From Bacteroidota bacterium (lineage in GTDB: Bacteria; Bacteroidota; Bacteroidia; Palsa-965), in NCBI GenBank assembly GCA_013298545.1, contig JAAFIA010000018.1:1-60841 (forward strand): a stretch of 60,841 nt of DNA, read 5' to 3'. Shown here one piece after another: positions 58,979-60,841 of the stretch. Position 1 is the stretch's first letter, and each line of letters opens with the position of its first letter. The position numbers were made by a program, and so were the translations under genes. Below the pieces are notes generated by a model. The model was not told the origin of the DNA and searched no databases. It was given only the letters and a program-made list of their open reading frames with translations.

Positions 58979-60841
58979 ATGATTCCCGAAACAGTACAGG
59001 CAACATGTTGTTATCACTGCGGTGAAACTTCTCCTACAAGCGGATTTTATAGTCAAGACAAATACTTTTGTTGTCTCGGTTGCAAAACGGTTTACGATGT
59101 ACTCAATCAGGTTGATCTATGCGATTACTATACGCTTAACCGCAATCCGGGGCTTAGTCAGAAAACAGGTATTCGTCCAGAGAAATTTGCGTTTCTCGAC
59201 GATGCGTTGGTTCAATCCAAACTCATTCATTTTAAAGATACCACACAAAGTCATGCATCGTTTTACTTGCCGCAGATGCATTGTAGTTCGTGCATTTGGT
59301 TGCTAGAGCATTTATCAAAACTTAATCGGGCGATTGTTGTTTCGCAGGTTAATTTTTTGAAAAAAGAAATTCGTGTTGTTTTTAATCACGATACCATTTC
59401 GTTGCGCGGCGTTGTTGAATTACTGGCAACCATTGGCTATGAACCGCATTTTAGTTTAAATAATTTATCGGGGAAAAAAGTCAGCACCTACGACAAGACG
59501 CGTATTTATAAAATCGGGATTACTGGTTTTTGTTTTGCGAATATTATGTTATTGAGTTTCCCCGAATACTTTTCTTCGGGCGACATCAACGAGCATATTC
59601 TTAAAGAATTATTTGCGTATTTGATTTTGGGCTTATCGTTGCCTGTATTCTTTTACGGCGCATCCGAATTTTTTATTTCGGCATGGAAAAGTTTTCAGCA
59701 ACGTTTTTTGAACATCGATGCACCCATTGCACTTGCTATCCTGATTACGTTTCTGCGAAGTGTTTACGAAATACTGACACAGACGGGCGAAGGTTATATG
59801 GACTCGATGAGCGGTATCGTTTTTTTCATGCTGATTGGTCGTTACTTTCAAAACAAAACCTACAACGCCCTTACGTTTGACCGCGATTACACATCGTATT
59901 TTCCACTCGGAATAAGTCGATTGAATGCCAATGGCAAGGAAGAACAAATCAGTCTATCCAATTTAAAAAGTGGCAACCTGATTAAAATCCACAGCCATGA
60001 AATTATTCCGGCCGATTGTGTCATTCGTCAAGGAGAAGCCTTGATTGATTATGGTTTTGTAACGGGCGAATCGAATCCAGTAAAAATTCAATCTGGCGAA
60101 ATCATTTATGCTGGCGGCAAACAAATGGGCGGCGTGCTTGTACTTGAAGTAGTCAAAGAAGTTTCGCAAAGTTATTTGACACAATTGTGGAACAACGATG
60201 CGTTTCAGAAACAAGAACAAGATGATTCATACATTCATCGCGTAAGTAAATACTTCACCATTGTCTTGTTTACGATTGCTGCTATTGCTGCTGCCTATTG
60301 GTACACGCATGATGCTTCGCGGGTTTGGAATACAGTTACAGCTATTCTGATTGTGGCTTGTCCGTGCGCGTTATTGTTATCGTCCACATTTACCAATGGC
60401 AATATGCTTCGTTTGCTACAACGGTGCGGTTTTTATGCACGCAATGCGCAGGTGATTGAACAAATTTCGAATATCGACACATTAGTTTTCGACAAAACAG
60501 GAACCCTCACTCAGCACGGCGAATCGGAAGTAGCTTACGTGGGCAAAGCGTTAGATGCCGAAACGACCACGTTGATTCGTTCGCTCGTCAATCAATCGCG
60601 GCATCCGTTGAGTAAATCCATTGGCGAATTTCTTCCGGTTTCAGATGTGTGGCCCGTAACCGATTTTCACGAAGAACCCGGAAGTGGTATTCAAGCAACC
60701 ATTCAAGGACATACGGTGCAACTTGGTTCTGCAAATTTTATTCAAGAACAAACAACATCGGTTGGTAGCGGCAGTCGTGTGTACTTGAAGACGGATGGCA
60801 TTTTGTTGGGGCATTTCATCATTCAACCGAAATACCGGAAG
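58979..60841 (+). CDS. ccoI: CcoI/FixI-type copper-translocating P-type ATPase (3' end outside window)
   Basis: The frame is open for 621 codons and runs off the window. Residues 10-40 hold a Cys-rich putative metal-binding domain (CCYHCG, then FCCLGC), as in pfam12156-type ATPases. An HMA-like domain follows with MHCSSC (Cys102, Cys105). Helices then lead to the membrane copper motif CPC (461-463) and the phosphorylation motif DKTGT with Asp505. The last visible part is the start of the nucleotide-binding domain; TGES and GDGxND are partly outside or altered. Such pumps supply copper for cbb3 oxidase assembly. Upstream lie an FNR-like dyad and a small membrane protein gene. Confidence 0.88.
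   Translation, partial: MIPETVQATCCYHCGETSPTSGFYSQDKYFCCLGCKTVYDVLNQVDLCDYYTLNRNPGLSQKTGIRPEKFAFLDDALVQSKLIHFKDTTQSHASFYLPQMHCSSCIWLLEHLSKLNRAIVVSQVNFLKKEIRVVFNHDTISLRGVVELLATIGYEPHFSLNNLSGKKVSTYDKTRIYKIGITGFCFANIMLLSFPEYFSSGDINEHILKELFAYLILGLSLPVFFYGASEFFISAWKSFQQRFLNIDAPIALAILITFLRSVYEILTQTGEGYMDSMSGIVFFMLIGRYFQNKTYNALTFDRDYTSYFPLGISRLNANGKEEQISLSNLKSGNLIKIHSHEIIPADCVIRQGEALIDYGFVTGESNPVKIQSGEIIYAGGKQMGGVLVLEVVKEVSQSYLTQLWNNDAFQKQEQDDSYIHRVSKYFTIVLFTIAAIAAAYWYTHDASRVWNTVTAILIVACPCALLLSSTFTNGNMLRLLQRCGFYARNAQVIEQISNIDTLVFDKTGTLTQHGESEVAYVGKALDAETTTLIRSLVNQSRHPLSKSIGEFLPVSDVWPVTDFHEEPGSGIQATIQGHTVQLGSANFIQEQTTSVGSGSRVYLKTDGILLGHFIIQPKYRK

Noticed and set aside
1-60841. tRNA or rRNA genes
   Set aside because: No cloverleaf with a TTCGA-type loop and no rRNA segment was recognised by eye in the spacers; a covariance search would be decisive.

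Overview
This window is a stretch of a Bacteroidota chromosome. Signs of the phylum are proteins with Por/T9SS-type sorting domains (both type A tails and the gliding-associated type B tail), a TonB receptor with a carboxypeptidase-like N-terminal domain, LytS/LytTR signalling, DUF4296, DUF5723 and DUF255 families, almost no Shine-Dalgarno sequences, and about twenty copies of the phylum's housekeeping -7 promoter element TAnnTTTG placed just before genes. The exact order (Chitinophagales, Sphingobacteriales or relatives) cannot be fixed from the sequence alone. Most of the window is ordinary, compact, moderate-GC core genome. A few A+T-richer accessory patches stand out.

Layout. 1-1600: a 5'-truncated YceI gene and a small membrane protein gene, then a terminator, an attC-like repeat and an ORF relic. 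1.6-8.1 kb: SprT-like protease, a short-chain dehydrogenase with a DUF5723 barrel protein, HemJ, a sterol-desaturase-like hydroxylase, and RbfA with a LolC/E-type permease. 8.3-19.1 kb: a cystathionine beta-synthase-like enzyme, a BtuF-like binding protein, an MsbA-like exporter, DUF4296 lipoprotein, a thioesterase/lipoprotein/YcaQ-like operon, a T9SS cargo protein, a CPBP protease, DusB and a secreted Kazal-domain protein. 19.1-28.4 kb: a MITE-like repeat, then TolC, an efflux adaptor and TsaB, a quinone-reductase-like flavoprotein, and a TonB receptor/histidine kinase/response regulator operon. 28.4-33.4 kb (minus strand): YD-repeat protein, DUF255 protein, LEA2 lipoprotein and M20 dipeptidase. 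33.5-40.3 kb: two large T9SS type B surface proteins, a lipoprotein and an L,D-transpeptidase. 40.3-42.2 kb: a second attC-like repeat directly downstream of an SDR/AraC gene pair. 42.2-53.7 kb: HflX, two cytochrome-type genes, an M48 protease, a 900-residue glycine-rich surface protein and two amidohydrolase-like proteins. 53.7-55.1 kb: a palindrome-rich spacer, a relic of one ParE toxin gene, and an intact toxin-antitoxin pair bracketed by an 83-bp duplication of the 3' end of tyrS. 55.0-60.8 kb: TyrRS, an NAD-dependent epimerase, two tandem copies of a small exported protein with ECF-sigma-like promoters and a second MITE-like repeat between them, a 38-residue membrane protein, and the first two thirds of a CcoI-type copper ATPase running off the end.

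The main candidates for something new are these. (1) A toxin-antitoxin cassette sits at the 3' end of tyrS, with both copies of the tyrS tail kept intact through a stop codon and differing only synonymously, next to the remnant of an earlier ParE toxin. (2) A cassette-like repeat with GCTAAC/GTTAGC ends lies downstream of two separate A+T-rich gene pairs. (3) A 165-167-bp fold-back element occurs twice, with a compensatory change in its terminal inverted repeats. (4) A duplicated small exported protein has a -35/-10 pair (TGTAAC, 17 nt, CGTCTTA) that is kept while the spacer has diverged. (5) The distance from TAnnTTTG to the start codon falls into two classes, suggesting that many transcripts here are leaderless.
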